Source of the DNA: Volutella citrinella
Taxonomy: Eukaryota > Ascomycota > Sordariomycetes > Hypocreales > Nectriaceae
DNA: 64,000 nucleotides
Direction: 5' to 3'
NCBI GenBank assembly: GCA_034401135.1
Contig: JAWZSP010000007.1
Span: forward strand, 558,001 to 622,000
Both the position numbers and the translations under genes were made by a program. Below the pieces are notes generated by a model. The model was given only the letters and a program-made list of their open reading frames with translations, did not search any database and had not been told where the DNA came from. This document shows positions 23,422 to 34,474 of the stretch, one piece after another (positions within the stretch are counted from its first letter, which is position 1; each line of letters opens with the position of its first letter).

Positions 23422-24549
23422 ATGCAGCTCAACAAGCCTTTATTGATACTGGGAGCTCTTATCCTCGCATCTCCTGCAACTGCACTACCTGCAGATACTC
23501 ATCTCGGCCCTGGCAGCATCGCTACTCGAGATGCTTGTCCAGTGCCATTGTTGGACTGCGATCATCCGCGCTGTGACGGCATCAACGCTTTTGAAACTAA
23601 CAAACTTGGAGTTTGTCGAAAGCTGATTATCAACGGCAAGAGCTGTGCCTGCAGATCCAAATGCAATGGCTCACTCAACTCATGCCTGGCCAATGGATGC
23701 AATGGCATCCACAACTTGTTAAAAGGGCTATTTGGAGGGCTAGACGGGATATGTACTGGCAATTATCTCGGCTGCCGATGCCTATCACAGTGTACCCCCA
23801 AGGACCAACTCTCTTGCGCTTCAGAAAACCGTTATGGAATCAGTGCTGTTGACGGCGGCAGCTTCTGTGTATTTGGAAAAGATGCCGGCTGCCCATGCCA
23901 CACTGATTGTCCAGCTGACGACAAGAAACCGGACTGCAATGATATTAAAACAAATTGTCAGGGACTCAATAGAGTAGCTGAGCAGGATGGTACCTGCCTA
24001 GGCGGATCAAATATGGGCTGCCCCTGCAAGAGCATCTGCCCTGACTACACACGGCCATGCTCTGCTGAAGACCGCGGAGGGGTGGACGACCTACCGGGTG
24101 TTTGCCCAATCAAGGCAAGGGGAAAGTATAACATGTTTGCAGGATGCCCTTGCAGCATTCGATTCAAGGATTTTAACTTGGGGCTCTGTTCGGAAAACGG
24201 CTGTAGGGGGAAACCAGACCGCCTAGCCCCGTCCATCGGAGTGTGTACGGAGGGGCAGTGGAAGAACAACTTTTGTGCTGTATATGAAATAATTACAACG
24301 TGTTGGAATACAACCTGGGGCTGTGTTAGGGTATATTGGCCCGGGCGTGGCCGATGTCATCAAGAGTGCAGACCACTCCTTTTGCACGTGGTTGATCTTG
24401 ATGCCCTAGCGACAGACCCATGCGCTGAAGAAGTTGAAGGCGATCGGGCGAGTGGAGACGGGACGCTGCGTCATAGGCGCACATCTAATTTAAGAACATC
24501 CCTTGGCAGTTTGGCTTGCCGGCACGCGTCAGCTCCCGAAACCCCCTGA
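23422..24549 (+). CDS. Secreted cysteine-rich protein with about six tandem C-x-C modules
   Basis: The start at 23422 is chosen because it begins a signal peptide (MQLNKPLLILGALILASPAT, cleavage near ALPA); the frame is open upstream but without protein character. The mature part has about six 40-residue modules with the pattern C-x(4-6)-C-x-G...G-x-C...G-C-x-C-x3-C. Examples of the module core are GTCLGGSNMGCPCKSIC and GICTGNYLGCRCLSQC. Modules 3 and 5 lack one or two of the cysteines. No known domain is recognised. From about 24280 the frame loses the pattern and an unspliced intron (GTATAT at 24280) is likely, so the true C terminus is uncertain: alternatives end near 24410 or continue in the same frame after an 87-nt intron. 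An effector or cell-wall role is speculation. Confidence 0.65.
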   Translation: MQLNKPLLILGALILASPATALPADTHLGPGSIATRDACPVPLLDCDHPRCDGINAFETNKLGVCRKLIINGKSCACRSKCNGSLNSCLANGCNGIHNLLKGLFGGLDGICTGNYLGCRCLSQCTPKDQLSCASENRYGISAVDGGSFCVFGKDAGCPCHTDCPADDKKPDCNDIKTNCQGLNRVAEQDGTCLGGSNMGCPCKSICPDYTRPCSAEDRGGVDDLPGVCPIKARGKYNMFAGCPCSIRFKDFNLGLCSENGCRGKPDRLAPSIGVCTEGQWKNNFCAVYEIITTCWNTTWGCVRVYWPGRGRCHQECRPLLLHVVDLDALATDPCAEEVEGDRASGDGTLRHRRTSNLRTSLGSLACRHASAPETP

Positions 24550-24650
24550 ATCCGACAGTGAGCGCAGGGCAAGCCAGGGCCCAACCACCGTTTGTTGCAT
24601 CATTCAATTACTGTCGTGTCGCGTGCCACGATGCGCAGTTCTGCACCGCC

Positions 24651-26189
24651 ATGGCCCGACTCCAGACGCAGTGCATCCAAATATCTGCGGCCATCGCATT
24701 CATCTGGATCTTGTTCGCCCTCTACTCGCGGCACAGCAGCCATGGCCACGGCCCCGCGACGCCAGCAGCCAGCCAGGCGAGGCCCGGCTCCCTGGACACG
24801 ATAACGCTGGGCGCGCAGTACTTTACAGACTACCCGCTCCCCAAGTCGTACAGGGACATCTTCGGAGAGGTCGGCCAGCGCGCGCAGCTCATCCGGCGGT
24901 GGATCGAGGAGCTCGAGGCCCATGAGCGGTCCCCGCTGCCCGGCGAGAACTGGAGCGACCGGAGGAGGGTGGGCCGCCAGGTGCTCCGGAGCCTCGAGCG
25001 GCTGTTCCCGTACCTGGTGCCGTCGTCGGGCGAGGCCAACAAGCTGCCTGTCTCGGCCATCCGGGAGCGCCTCGGCCTTCCGCACAACGGCACCGGCGAC
25101 GCCATCCCCGGCATCGTCATCCCCGTCGGCGACAAGAACGTCCGGTTCGCGTGCCACCTGCTCGCCGCGCTCACCAACATCCACAGCACCAGCCTGCCCA
25201 TCCAGATCGCCTACGGGGGCGACAACGACCTGTCCGCCGCGAACCGGGTGCTGCTGCAGGACTCGGCCGACGGCGCGCAGCTCGAGTTCCTCGACGTCGC
25301 CCAGCGCTTCGACAAGGACTCGCTGCGGCTGTTCCGGGGCGGCTGGGCCATCAAGCCCTTCGCCGTGCTGGCCAGCCGCTTCCAGCAGGTGATTATGCTC
25401 GACGCCGACGCCGTGCTCCTGCAGCCGCCCGAGAAGCTGCTACAGCTGGCCGGCTACCGCGAGACCGGCGCCATGCTCTTCCATGACCGGCTGCTGTGGC
25501 AGGGCGGGTTTCCGGACCGCCAGCAGTGGTGGCACGCGCAGATCAAGCACCCGTCCAAGGAGCGCGACCGGTCGCTCGTCTGGACGGACCAGTACTCGGA
25601 GGAGGGCGACTCGGGCGTCGTCGTCGTCGACAAGTCGCGCCTCGACGTGCTCGTGGGCCTGCTGCATGTCGGATGGCAGAACACGTTTGAGGTGCGCGAG
25701 GAGGTCACCTACAAGATGACGTACGGCGACAAGGAGTCGTGGTGGATCGGGCTCGAGGCCACGGGCTCCCGGTACCGCTTCTCCAAGCACTACGGCGGCA
25801 TCGTCGGCTGGCCGGAGCAGCGGGAGCAGGCGGACGAGGAGCCGCCGGCGGACAAGCAACGCCGGGACGATGCGGCGGCCAAGGACACCGAGGAGGGCAA
25901 GTCGTCGCGCGTGTGCAGCTTCGTCATCGCGCACGTCGACGACGACGACAAGCTGCTGTGGTACAACGGCGGCCTGCTCAAGAACAAGATGGCCAGCGAG
26001 ACCGACTACGAGGTGCCGACGCACTGGATGCTGGGATACCGCTGGATCAAGGGTGCGCACAAGGAGGACATGAGCTGCATGGAGGGCGTGGGGGCGCGCG
26101 AGGTGCCGCCCGAGACGAGGGATGTGATTGCGCGGGCCATCAAGGCGGCGCAGTGGGTCGACGAGCGGTACTCGCTGGTTGCGAAGTAG
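24651..26189 (+). CDS. MNN1-family alpha-1,3-mannosyltransferase, Golgi type II membrane protein, 512 residues
   Basis: Single exon. The start at 24651 places a transmembrane anchor immediately after a short cytosolic tail (QISAAIAFIWILFALYS); the upstream extension to 24516 overlaps the previous ORF and lacks protein character. The catalytic domain shows GDAIPGIVIPVGDKNVRFAC, then GWAIKPFAVLASRFQQVIML with the metal-binding DAD (LDADAVLLQ), then DSGVVVVDKSR and WWIGLEATGSRYRFSKHYGG. These belong to the MNN1/MNT alpha-1,3-mannosyltransferase family (Mannosyl_trans3), which adds terminal mannose to N- or O-glycans in the Golgi using GDP-mannose. A charged insertion (residues about 390-420) precedes the C-terminal part. 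Codon use is strongly GC-biased. Confidence 0.88.
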   Translation: MARLQTQCIQISAAIAFIWILFALYSRHSSHGHGPATPAASQARPGSLDTITLGAQYFTDYPLPKSYRDIFGEVGQRAQLIRRWIEELEAHERSPLPGENWSDRRRVGRQVLRSLERLFPYLVPSSGEANKLPVSAIRERLGLPHNGTGDAIPGIVIPVGDKNVRFACHLLAALTNIHSTSLPIQIAYGGDNDLSAANRVLLQDSADGAQLEFLDVAQRFDKDSLRLFRGGWAIKPFAVLASRFQQVIMLDADAVLLQPPEKLLQLAGYRETGAMLFHDRLLWQGGFPDRQQWWHAQIKHPSKERDRSLVWTDQYSEEGDSGVVVVDKSRLDVLVGLLHVGWQNTFEVREEVTYKMTYGDKESWWIGLEATGSRYRFSKHYGGIVGWPEQREQADEEPPADKQRRDDAAAKDTEEGKSSRVCSFVIAHVDDDDKLLWYNGGLLKNKMASETDYEVPTHWMLGYRWIKGAHKEDMSCMEGVGAREVPPETRDVIARAIKAAQWVDERYSLVAK

Positions 26190-27168
26190 GAAGAGTAGGG
26201 GTTGTATTAAAAGGTTACAGTCACGGTTAGGGTTACGGCGATGTGTGGAAGGGAAGCGAGGTGTAGGTATGGCCACACTCGTTTAGATACAGGCGCAGGA
26301 AGCACAGATTGTTGTAAAAAGATGGAATGGACTAAGCCCATTGGTAACTAGGACACCAAAGAACCCTGTTTTGTTTATTCTTTATTCTTGACGACAATCA
26401 GGTCGTCCGATGTCCTAGATGCCGTTCGTCCAGCAGCCAATGGTCCAAACAAGTGCCACTTGCGATTGCACCCTTGACGTTTAGTTCCCAAAGTCTCTCG
26501 TTTCGCCTATAGCAACGCCAGGAGTGTTCTAAGGCGAGGGGCAAATTCAGGGTCTGCGTCAGATTTCAGGTGGTAATAGGATGAAACGGGCAGTGGCGGG
26601 GTTAACGCCGATGCGACCCAGAGCCATGGCACCGAGACCACGGCAGCCGTTTTAGTGACACTACACTGTTCTGTCGATCACTGTGTTCAATTAGCCTATC
26701 GACGAGCCATTACCAATGGCACGCCGGATTCTGTTTTTATTCTTCAACATCCAACCCCGATAAACTACATGTATTCGATCACACCATTACCGACCATTCA
26801 GGTCCTTCAAGCCTAGGCACGCGCGTCAAAGGATGGCCTTAATCTCTGCACAGGCCAAACCAAGCCTTGAGACTGGATCCGCAACATGCCTGTGGGTGTT
26901 TCATTCACATGAAAAAGCGTCAGCACTCACTTGCACAGCCTCAACCATCCGGGGGTTCTGTTGCAGCTTGTTTCTGCGATGTCTGCTCATTACACTACGT
27001 ATATAATTTGTTGCATCCCTTGCGTAGCCTTTGCACCCTGTTGGTGACGTCCCTCAAGCTGCTCTGTCTCTCATTTTTACATTCGCTTCCTTGCTTATTG
27101 TGCGTCTCGCTGGTCCGACCGCTTACATCGACATCCATCGTCACCATCACCACCTCATCTCCATCACA
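26190..27168. other. Intergenic
   Basis: Nearly 1 kb with no supportable gene. The last 150 bp are CT-rich with CATCACCATCACC runs, a typical fungal leader for the downstream start codon. Confidence 0.5.
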
Positions 27169-27996
27169 ATGCGCTGCGCCATCACATACACCGCCGCTCT
27201 AGCTGGCCTAGCCGCCTCCGCCTCCGCCAACACGGGCATCCTGCTACCGCTCTACACCTACCCCGACCAGTGGAAGCCCGTCGTCGCCGCCGTGGACAGC
27301 CACCCGGACCAGAACTGGCACATCGTCATCAACCCGCACAACGGCCCCGGCCTCACCGGCAAGCCCGGCAACGCCGACGCCAACTACATCGCCGGCCTCG
27401 CGGAGCTCAACTCCAAGAAGAACGTCCGCTCCATCGGCTACGTGCACACCACGTGGGCCGCCGCCGACATGCAGGAGCTCAAGGCCAACATCACAAACTA
27501 CGCGCAGTGGGACGCATACCCGGACGCCGATGTCAGCGTCCACGGCATCTTCTTCGACGAGGCGGCCCCGGACCTGGCCAAGCTGCCGTATCTCGAGGAC
27601 GCCGTCGCCCATACACGTAGCGCTTTCAAGGATCCCGTCACTACCATCTGCAACTTTGGTGTCGCCGCGCCCGCCGAGTTCTACCGCATCTGCGACGTCG
27701 TCATCGCCTTTGAGAGCTGCCTCAACTGTGCCGGCGCGCCCCAGTGGAAGGGCGCCGAGACGGTCGACGCCAACATCCCCGCCGGCCTTAGAGACCAGGG
27801 CGCCGTCATCGTCAACCACTTCACCGGCCGGGACCACGCCGGCCTCGTCGCCGACACGGCCCTCCTGCAGAGTTACGTGCAGCAGATCATCCAGAGCAAC
27901 GTCGGCTGGTTCTACTTCTGCTCGGCCGACTACAACGAGACCGGGGTGGCACCTGCAACTGTCCAGGCCAACGCCGACGCTCTCACCAATGCGTAG
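27169..27996 (+). CDS. Secreted spherulin-4-like protein (spherulation-specific family 4), 275 residues
   Basis: Single exon. The start at 27169 (MRCAITYTAALAGLAASASA) gives a signal peptide; the open frame upstream is the CT-rich leader. The mature part begins NTGILLPLYTYPDQWKPVVA, then WHIVINPHNGPG, RSIGYVHTTWAAAD and VHGIFFDEAAPD, the diagnostic blocks of the spherulin-4 family (PF12138). It is related in fold to GH135/GH114-type glycoside hydrolases. Acidic residues in FFDEAAPD occupy the expected catalytic strand of the barrel. Fungal relatives are secreted or cell-wall proteins, and the related Sph3 hydrolases act on galactosaminogalactan. Whether this one is an active hydrolase cannot be told from sequence alone. 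Confidence 0.88.
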   Translation: MRCAITYTAALAGLAASASANTGILLPLYTYPDQWKPVVAAVDSHPDQNWHIVINPHNGPGLTGKPGNADANYIAGLAELNSKKNVRSIGYVHTTWAAADMQELKANITNYAQWDAYPDADVSVHGIFFDEAAPDLAKLPYLEDAVAHTRSAFKDPVTTICNFGVAAPAEFYRICDVVIAFESCLNCAGAPQWKGAETVDANIPAGLRDQGAVIVNHFTGRDHAGLVADTALLQSYVQQIIQSNVGWFYFCSADYNETGVAPATVQANADALTNA

Positions 27997-30223
27997 AGGG
28001 ACCAATGTGTACATGTACCAAATAGCTTTGTAAGAAATAACAATGACGAGAAAATAAAGATGTGGACAAAGGAAGGCGGGAAATGAGGATCAGCAGAGTT
28101 GCATATCCACTCCATCGTCCGATAGTCCGGTGTAAGGAATTAAAGATGTGCACCACGCAGGATCGGGCGTCGTGCGGACCTCCTCCAATCAAGACTCTGC
28201 CCTCATCCAGCCTCTGGAGCCGCAGAGATTCCGCAATGGAGATCTACAGACAACAGAGGTAATTATCAAGGCATGTGTCAAACGGACCACAAAGTCTGGA
28301 ATCATTGTCGGGCGAGCTGGATGCCGTAGCCCACCGCCCACCGCAGACATGGGTGCCGAGAAGGGCAGCTCGAGGTCCGCGAGTGGTATCAAGATGTAAG
28401 GTGGCGCACAAGGCTCGAGGCTCTTCTGTAGACTGCAGCGACCGCGTGGTGGATTGCTTCCCCCGGATCTTCTACCGTCCTTCCAATATCGTCCAAGGTC
28501 GTACTGGAGTCCCACTCGGCCAAGGCTCTCCTACCGCAATTGCACACCGTGCCTTGGCGAGGCGTGTGTGATGCTGGGCTGGCAGGGATTGAGTGCACTG
28601 TAGGTCAGAGCAGCCGTGCATGGAGGCGAGCCGTGTGCCTACCGTCTATACGTAGTATGCCGCATGCATTTATGCGGTTACGTGCGGGACGTTAGAATGC
28701 AGTGCCACCACACAATATTCGGTGAAGCCGTTCGTTGTTCGACTCCCGCAACCCAGCACTTCTCCGGGTCTTCCTCAACGGTTGGTGCTCGGTGCTTTGT
28801 GCAGACCGGCCAGCCCCGTCGAGGCCCGGTGCAAGCCGCTGGCTGGCTTGGCGAGGAAGCTGCATGGCTGGCAAACAAAGAGGCGATATGTGACGCTTGG
28901 CCGCCGCCGTGGCTAGACTCGAATCAGAGTGCAGCCGCTCTGGGCATGCAAAAGGTCCCAGCCACGACCCGGGATCGACAGTGGCACAAACAAGGCCGTG
29001 GGAGATAGGACCTGCACCTGCAGGGGAGGCGGCTACTGTGCTTGTGTTGCTCTGTGCATGTAGGTCCCCGCTGCCGGCATTGGCCAACGAGAGTGTCCCC
29101 CGAGGCATTAGGCATACTACAGTGCTGTATGTGGAAAGAGAGTGATGTTAGGTTGGGATGGGTGCGGGAAGCCCAGGGCTGCCAATCATGACTTGGCCGG
29201 GCCCGAGCGTATCGTGCAGTATCTCTAATTGCCAGGCGACTAGCTAGGTTTCGCCCGGGACGCAATCCGGGATTGGGACTAGGATGAAAAGCAATGCGGG
29301 GTACTATGTGATGCTGGTTGTGGAATGAGCTGCGATGCCAAGATGCCGCCGGTCGAGATAGACAGAATCGTACGTGAAGAATGGTCGAGTCAGGCGAGCC
29401 TTGCCGGTTTTCTGTGGGCGATCCCCATGAGGCCGCTGGGGGGGCTTATCGACGGCGCTGTGACGTGATTCGCTGACTTAAGGTATCATGGCAGAAGTGT
29501 TGGTCGAGTCGTGGAGAGTTGCGGAGTACAGTAGCAAGAAGCGCGGTCCTGATTAGTGCGGTGGGTGGGCGAAGAGAACAAAAGGTCCTGTGCCTGCCTG
29601 TGCTTGTCTATCCGTGATTGTTTTGTGGCTGTTTGATGAGTTCCTCCAGGATCCCGCCACAAGAAGAGGCACCGGACGGTGGCGGGTTTCCATTTGCTGT
29701 CTCAACCCGACAACTACAGAGCTTGGCGGGCTCTATACATGGTGCGAGTGCGGACGGGCGACACTGGGTTGCATGTTGACGTGATTTAATCCTCGGCTCT
29801 TTGTCATTGCAACCTGCCATGGCGACATGCAGCTATCACGGAGGGGGTCACATGGAAGCGCTTGCGAACAAGTTCCAAAGTTCCGGCATCCTTACTCGAA
29901 AAGGCAGTTAGCAACCGGCGCGCAATACGACACCAGCCCCGACCCCCCCGGCCCATAGCGGAGAGCGGGGCCCGACAGCTGCCGCATTGAGACAATTGGC
30001 GATGGACTCGCGTGTAGCTGCAGCTGCACCAGTGCCACCGATCAACACAACGCCGAGGACGGGTCGCCACGGACAATGAGATGCCAATTGGAAGCCGCAA
30101 AAATATATAAAAGGATGCCGTCGCAGCCATGCATCAGTCAGAGGAACAGTGCAGCCTCCAGCCTCGTCTTCTTCTTTCCACATCCCTCTGTTGCATCTCT
30201 GAGAGCAATCTCCATAAGCCACA
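27997..30223. promoter_or_regulatory. Long intergenic region with M28 aminopeptidase promoter
   Basis: Over 2.2 kb with no supportable gene on either strand. The 3' end holds a clear core promoter for the aminopeptidase gene: TATATAA at 30104-30110, about 115 bp before the start codon, followed by a CT-rich leader. The rest shows no repeat or RNA gene I could recognise. Confidence 0.55.
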
Positions 30224-31886
30224 ATGAAGGGAGCTCTCCTTGCCTTTGTCCTCGCCCTCTCCGGCCTCGCGGTGGCCCAGGAGGTCGACGGCGAGATCGA
30301 CACCGACGCCTACGGCAAGAAGCCGCCCAAGCCCAAGACGCCCATCAGCTCTGAGGCGCTGCAAAAGGACATCAAGCTCAAGGACCTCATCAACGGCTCC
30401 AAGAAGCTGCAGAGCTTCGCCGACAAGCACGGCGGCCACCGCGCGTTTGGCAGCGGCGGGCACAACGCCACCGTCGACTGGCTCTACGACGAGCTGTCCA
30501 AGACGGGCTACTTTGACGTGGTCAAGCAGCCCTTCACCGAGGTCTACTCGCAGGGCACCGCGTCGCTGTCCTTCAACGGCGCCGCGCTCGAGGCCAACAT
30601 CATGACCTACACGCCCGCCGTCGACGCCAAGGCCGCCCAGGTCGTCGCCGTCAAAAACGTCGGCTGCGAGATCGGCGACTACCCGGCCGAGGTGAGCGGC
30701 AAGATTGCGCTCGTGTTGCGCGGGACCTGCAACTTCGCCGCCAAGTCGGTGCTGGCCAAGCAGGCCGGCGCCGTCGCCGCCATCGTGTACAACAATATAC
30801 CCGGCACCATTAGCGGCACGCTCGGCGCGCCCTTTGGGGAGTACGCGCCCATTGTCAGCATCAGCCAGGAGGACGGCCAGGCTATTCTGGCTGCGCTCGG
30901 TGGTGGTGGCGCCGCCGTGGACCTCAAGATTGATGCCATCACGGAGAACCGGACCAACTACAACGTCCTCGCCGAGACCAAGCAGGGCGACCACAAGAAC
31001 GTGCTCGTCGTCGGTGGCCACTCTGACTCTGTCTTTGCCGGGCCCGGTATCAAGTAAGTTTACCTCAACTGCCAAATACAAAGGAGAGGAATCAGAACTA
31101 ACTGACTGTTACAGCGACGATGGCTCGGGCATCGTCGGCATCCTGACCGTCGCCAAGGCTCTCGTGCACTACAAGTTCAAGAACGCCGTCCGCTTTGGGT
31201 TCTGGGGCGCCGAGGAGTACGGCAAGCTCGGATCCTACTACTACATGAACTCCATCAACGGATCCGACACGGAGCTGTCCAAGATCCGAGCCTACCTCAA
31301 CTTTGACATGGTACGTCATCAACCCCTCTTCCACTAACAGAAATGGCTTGTCATGCTGACTTCTCTGTAGATTGCCTCGCCCAACTACGTCTACGCCATC
31401 TACGACGGCGACGGCAGCGCCTTCAACCTGACGGGCCCCCCCGGATCCGACGTGCTGGAGCGCGACTTTGAGCAGTTCTTCGCCAAGAACGGCAAGGCGT
31501 CGATTCCCACCGAGTTCAGCGGGCGCTCCGACTACGCGGCCTTCATCGAGAACGGCATCCCCTCGGGCGGCCTCTTCACGGGCGCCGAGAACCTCAAGAC
31601 GGAGGAGGAGGCCAAGCTGTTTGGCGGACAGGCCGGCGTCGCCTACGACGTCAACTACCACAAGAAGGGCGACGACATCAACAACATCAACCACGACGCC
31701 TACCTGCTCAACACCAAGAGCATCGCCGACTCGGTCGCAAAGTACGCCGCCAGCTTCAAGTCGCTGCCCAAGGTCAACCTCAACACGCGCCGCTGGGCCG
31801 CCGACCGCGCGCGCTTCGTCAAGCGGGAGGGGTCGCTGGAGCACGACCATCGCCACTCGGGCCCCTGCGGCACGGTGCTGGGGTAG
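30224..31886 (+). CDS. Secreted M28 zinc aminopeptidase (leucine aminopeptidase 2/Y type) with PA domain, 513 residues
   Basis: Three exons, 30224-31053, 31115-31310 and 31371-31886, all GT...AG and in frame. There is a signal peptide (MKGALLAFVLALSGLAVAQE), then a propeptide-like region, a PA domain at about residues 130-235 (VSGKIALVLRGTCNFAAKS, AIVYNN) and the M28 catalytic domain. Zinc and catalytic residues are visible: His and Asp in VVGGHSDSVFAGPG, the bridging Asp in NDDGSG, the Glu pair in FWGAEEYGKLGS, Asp in LNFDMI and a C-terminal His in VNYHKKGDD. This matches fungal Lap2 and vacuolar aminopeptidase Y, which remove N-terminal residues from peptides. A strong TATA box precedes the gene. 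Confidence 0.94.
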
Positions 31887-33358
31887 GTTCAAGTTGCGTG
31901 GTGACCCTGATTTATGTGTGTGCGACTGCGATGAAGCATGGCAAAGGAGTTGTTGTTAATTAGAGGAGGGCGGCGGGCGTGCATGTTTCGGAAACGTGCA
32001 CCGGACGATGAGATATGATGTTCAATGACAAAACTTATGCTTGAGCCGAACCGAGCGATTGTTGTACGACGCTTGTGTGACTGTAATTCGCTGTTAATTA
32101 ATAAGTTCCATGCTTGTTGGGGGGCTGATGGCGAGGAGAGTGATGCATCATCGAGGCGGGCTGCTCAGCAGACACGACACAAATAGTGTACGCGGAGCAT
32201 TATTCATCAATGCCCTAGACGGCTTTCAATTCATCCGACCGTCAGCGTTCTCCTTTGGCCGTCCTGGCTGCAGGTCGTGGCGACAGGCAGCCGTTGTAGG
32301 GCTGACATAGCCTCTGCCTGAGGTGCCCAATGAAAGGGAACAGCTGCAGTGCGCTCTTAGTAAAGTAGTGACGGATCGGGGGCGGGCCGCACACAGCCCC
32401 AAAGCTTCCATTCCCATAGCGCAGTCGGGCGGCAGGGGCCGAAGCCTAAGGCAAGCCCCAGGCCCCTAAACCGGGGAATACGCTGTCGCAAAAACTCCGT
32501 CGCAACCCCTCCACAGCGATTTTTTTGCGAGCTGAACCTCCAACCGCAAATAGCACCACGAGCCAGAGTCACTCACAATTAGTGACTCTATTTGCGCTCA
32601 AATGATCCAGTACATGCGCGCTAATCTAAGGCATAGCCGCGCGTGTAAAGCGTATGCACAGACGGCTGCCTACGAGTTCTTGCAAGCCAGCATTGATGGT
32701 GGCCATCGTGATGCATTCCCCAAATCCGGAAACCACTTGCGAACCTGATCCTCTCTTGCGTGACTCACGATTGCAGATTCAGACATCTTGGTAGCCTTTT
32801 GAATGCCTATTCGAATACCGATTCACGCGCATCGGATTCCTGTACCAACCGTCTGTCGCTTGTCCATCCAATCCAGCCCAAATGAGGACGGAGTTTTCAC
32901 CTAAACACCGGCTCCAGGCGATCCCAGGCGCTGGAGCGACCAGCCGCGACAGCCTTACAGATGGATTCGAGACCCGCCCAATGGGAGGTGATGGTCCTGT
33001 CACGGCTTGGAGCATGCACAGCCCATGCACCCGACCCCTGCAGTCAAGATCGACCCCCAGGCTGGAAGTGGTGTGTAAGATTCGCAACAGCCATTGGCCG
33101 CGTCGCCAAAAATAGCAGACGCACAGCACCCGACCCAGTCGTGGGAGCTTCACTTGCATCCGTCTGCGTATGCTCCAGCAACACTGCCAACGATCGTCCC
33201 TCGATACATAAGCAGGCGAGATCCCGCTTGGCACGATACGCGAAGAGAACAATGGAACTCATCAACACTCTCCGAACAACAAGCCGTCGACTTACGATCA
33301 ACGCACTGCCATCACTATCACTCCTCTCACCATCCCCACCATCCCCAACATCGCCGAC
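31887..33358. other. Intergenic
   Basis: About 1.5 kb without a supportable gene. The final 90 bp before the next start are rich in CATC and CT, as in other leaders of this window. Confidence 0.5.
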
Positions 33359-34168
33359 ATGGGTCTTCGATCCGTTGCAGAGGGCCTCAACCTCAAGACC
33401 ACCGACGCTCTCAAGGCCGGCAACATCCAGGCCCTGTCCGACGAGCAGCTCATCGCCAGCCAGGCCATGTCCCGGGCCGGCGTCGCCAGCGGCGCGACGG
33501 GCGTGGGCATCCACGGCGTGCTCAGCTGCTGCGGCTGGGCGCCGTCCATGTTTTCGGCCGGCGTCAACGCCTGCCAGTTCGCCGTCTCCATGAAGAACCG
33601 CCAGCGCGTCGCCGCCGAGGTCCGCCGCCGCTGCGCAACCAGCCCGCGCTTCGTGGAGCTGCTCCGCCTCAACAACCGCCCGCTCTTTGACGTCCTCGTC
33701 GGCTCCGGCGTAAAGTGCGTCACCACTAGCCTGACGCTCGGCCTCGCCGGCGGGCTCGATGCCGGCGAGCTCATCAGCGGCGCCGTGCACCCGGACCCCG
33801 TCGTCCCCGGCCAGCTGCCCGACCCCAGCGACAGCGCCTTGTTTGAGCAGAACCACCCGGATGCCGCCGCCGCAGACGAGCACCTCAAGTCGCTGACGGG
33901 CGTCGTCGGCAACGGGTTGGCTGAGTTCCTCAAGCTCGAGACGGGGCTTCCGATCGATGAGCAGACAACCTGGGAGACGCTCCGCGAGTGGAATGTCCAG
34001 CTGGGCGGCGACGCCATGGCCGTCCTTGTCGCCCAGACCGCCGTTGTCGGCATTACCAATGAAGCCAATCCGGTTCCCATGGCCATTGAGTATGGAGCGG
34101 GCCGACTGCACTACAAGTCGGCCAAGGAGAGGGCAGATGCCCAGGCCTCACAGGGCAAGAGGCAATGA
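33359..34168 (+). CDS. Unidentified protein, 269 residues, two Gly/Ala-rich hydrophobic stretches
   Basis: A single-exon ORF from MGLRSVAEGLNLKTTDALKA, preceded by a CT-rich leader. GC-biased codon use like the known genes supports it; the long antisense frame over it is a codon-bias shadow. There is no signal peptide. Residues about 40-75 (ASGATGVGIHGVLSCCGWAP and following) and 115-145 (GSGVKCVTTSLTLGLAGGLD) are small-residue-rich and hydrophobic, possibly membrane-inserted hairpins or buried helices. Between them lies a basic segment (MKNRQRVAAEVRRRCATSP). The C terminus ends in a charged tail. I do not recognise the family; it looks like a conserved fungal protein of unknown function. Confidence 0.65.
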   Translation: MGLRSVAEGLNLKTTDALKAGNIQALSDEQLIASQAMSRAGVASGATGVGIHGVLSCCGWAPSMFSAGVNACQFAVSMKNRQRVAAEVRRRCATSPRFVELLRLNNRPLFDVLVGSGVKCVTTSLTLGLAGGLDAGELISGAVHPDPVVPGQLPDPSDSALFEQNHPDAAAADEHLKSLTGVVGNGLAEFLKLETGLPIDEQTTWETLREWNVQLGGDAMAVLVAQTAVVGITNEANPVPMAIEYGAGRLHYKSAKERADAQASQGKRQ

Positions 34169-34474
34169 GTTTTGTTGACTTTGTTTGGTTTGCATTGGGA
34201 TGGTCTTCGCATAAGGCGTTGAGCAGGTGTGTTTTTTCAGCTTTGGTTTGGGATCAACGCATTTGGAGCATAGATTGGAGTTATCTGGTGAAAATAGAGG
34301 CTTGGGGGCATTTGATACCCGGTATTCGCACATAGAACATTGAAATGATATAAAGACTTGAGACTAAGGACTGGCGATCCCATGCAGTGATATCCGATGA
34401 CTGCATCCGCCCCGCACACACTTCCTGCCGTGTTCCAACGATTCAGCTTATGCACCCTGCAAGCCCAAGGCGAG

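Noticed and set aside
30134..31081. 315-residue ORF antisense to the M28 aminopeptidase
   Set aside because: It overlaps a gene with intact catalytic residues and splice sites, and shows Val/Asp/Gly-rich shadow composition.
33044..34111. 355-residue minus-strand ORF over the unidentified 269-residue gene
   Set aside because: Longer than the sense ORF, but its composition is shadow-like. The plus strand has a CT-rich leader, a good start and a protein-like hydrophobic pattern.
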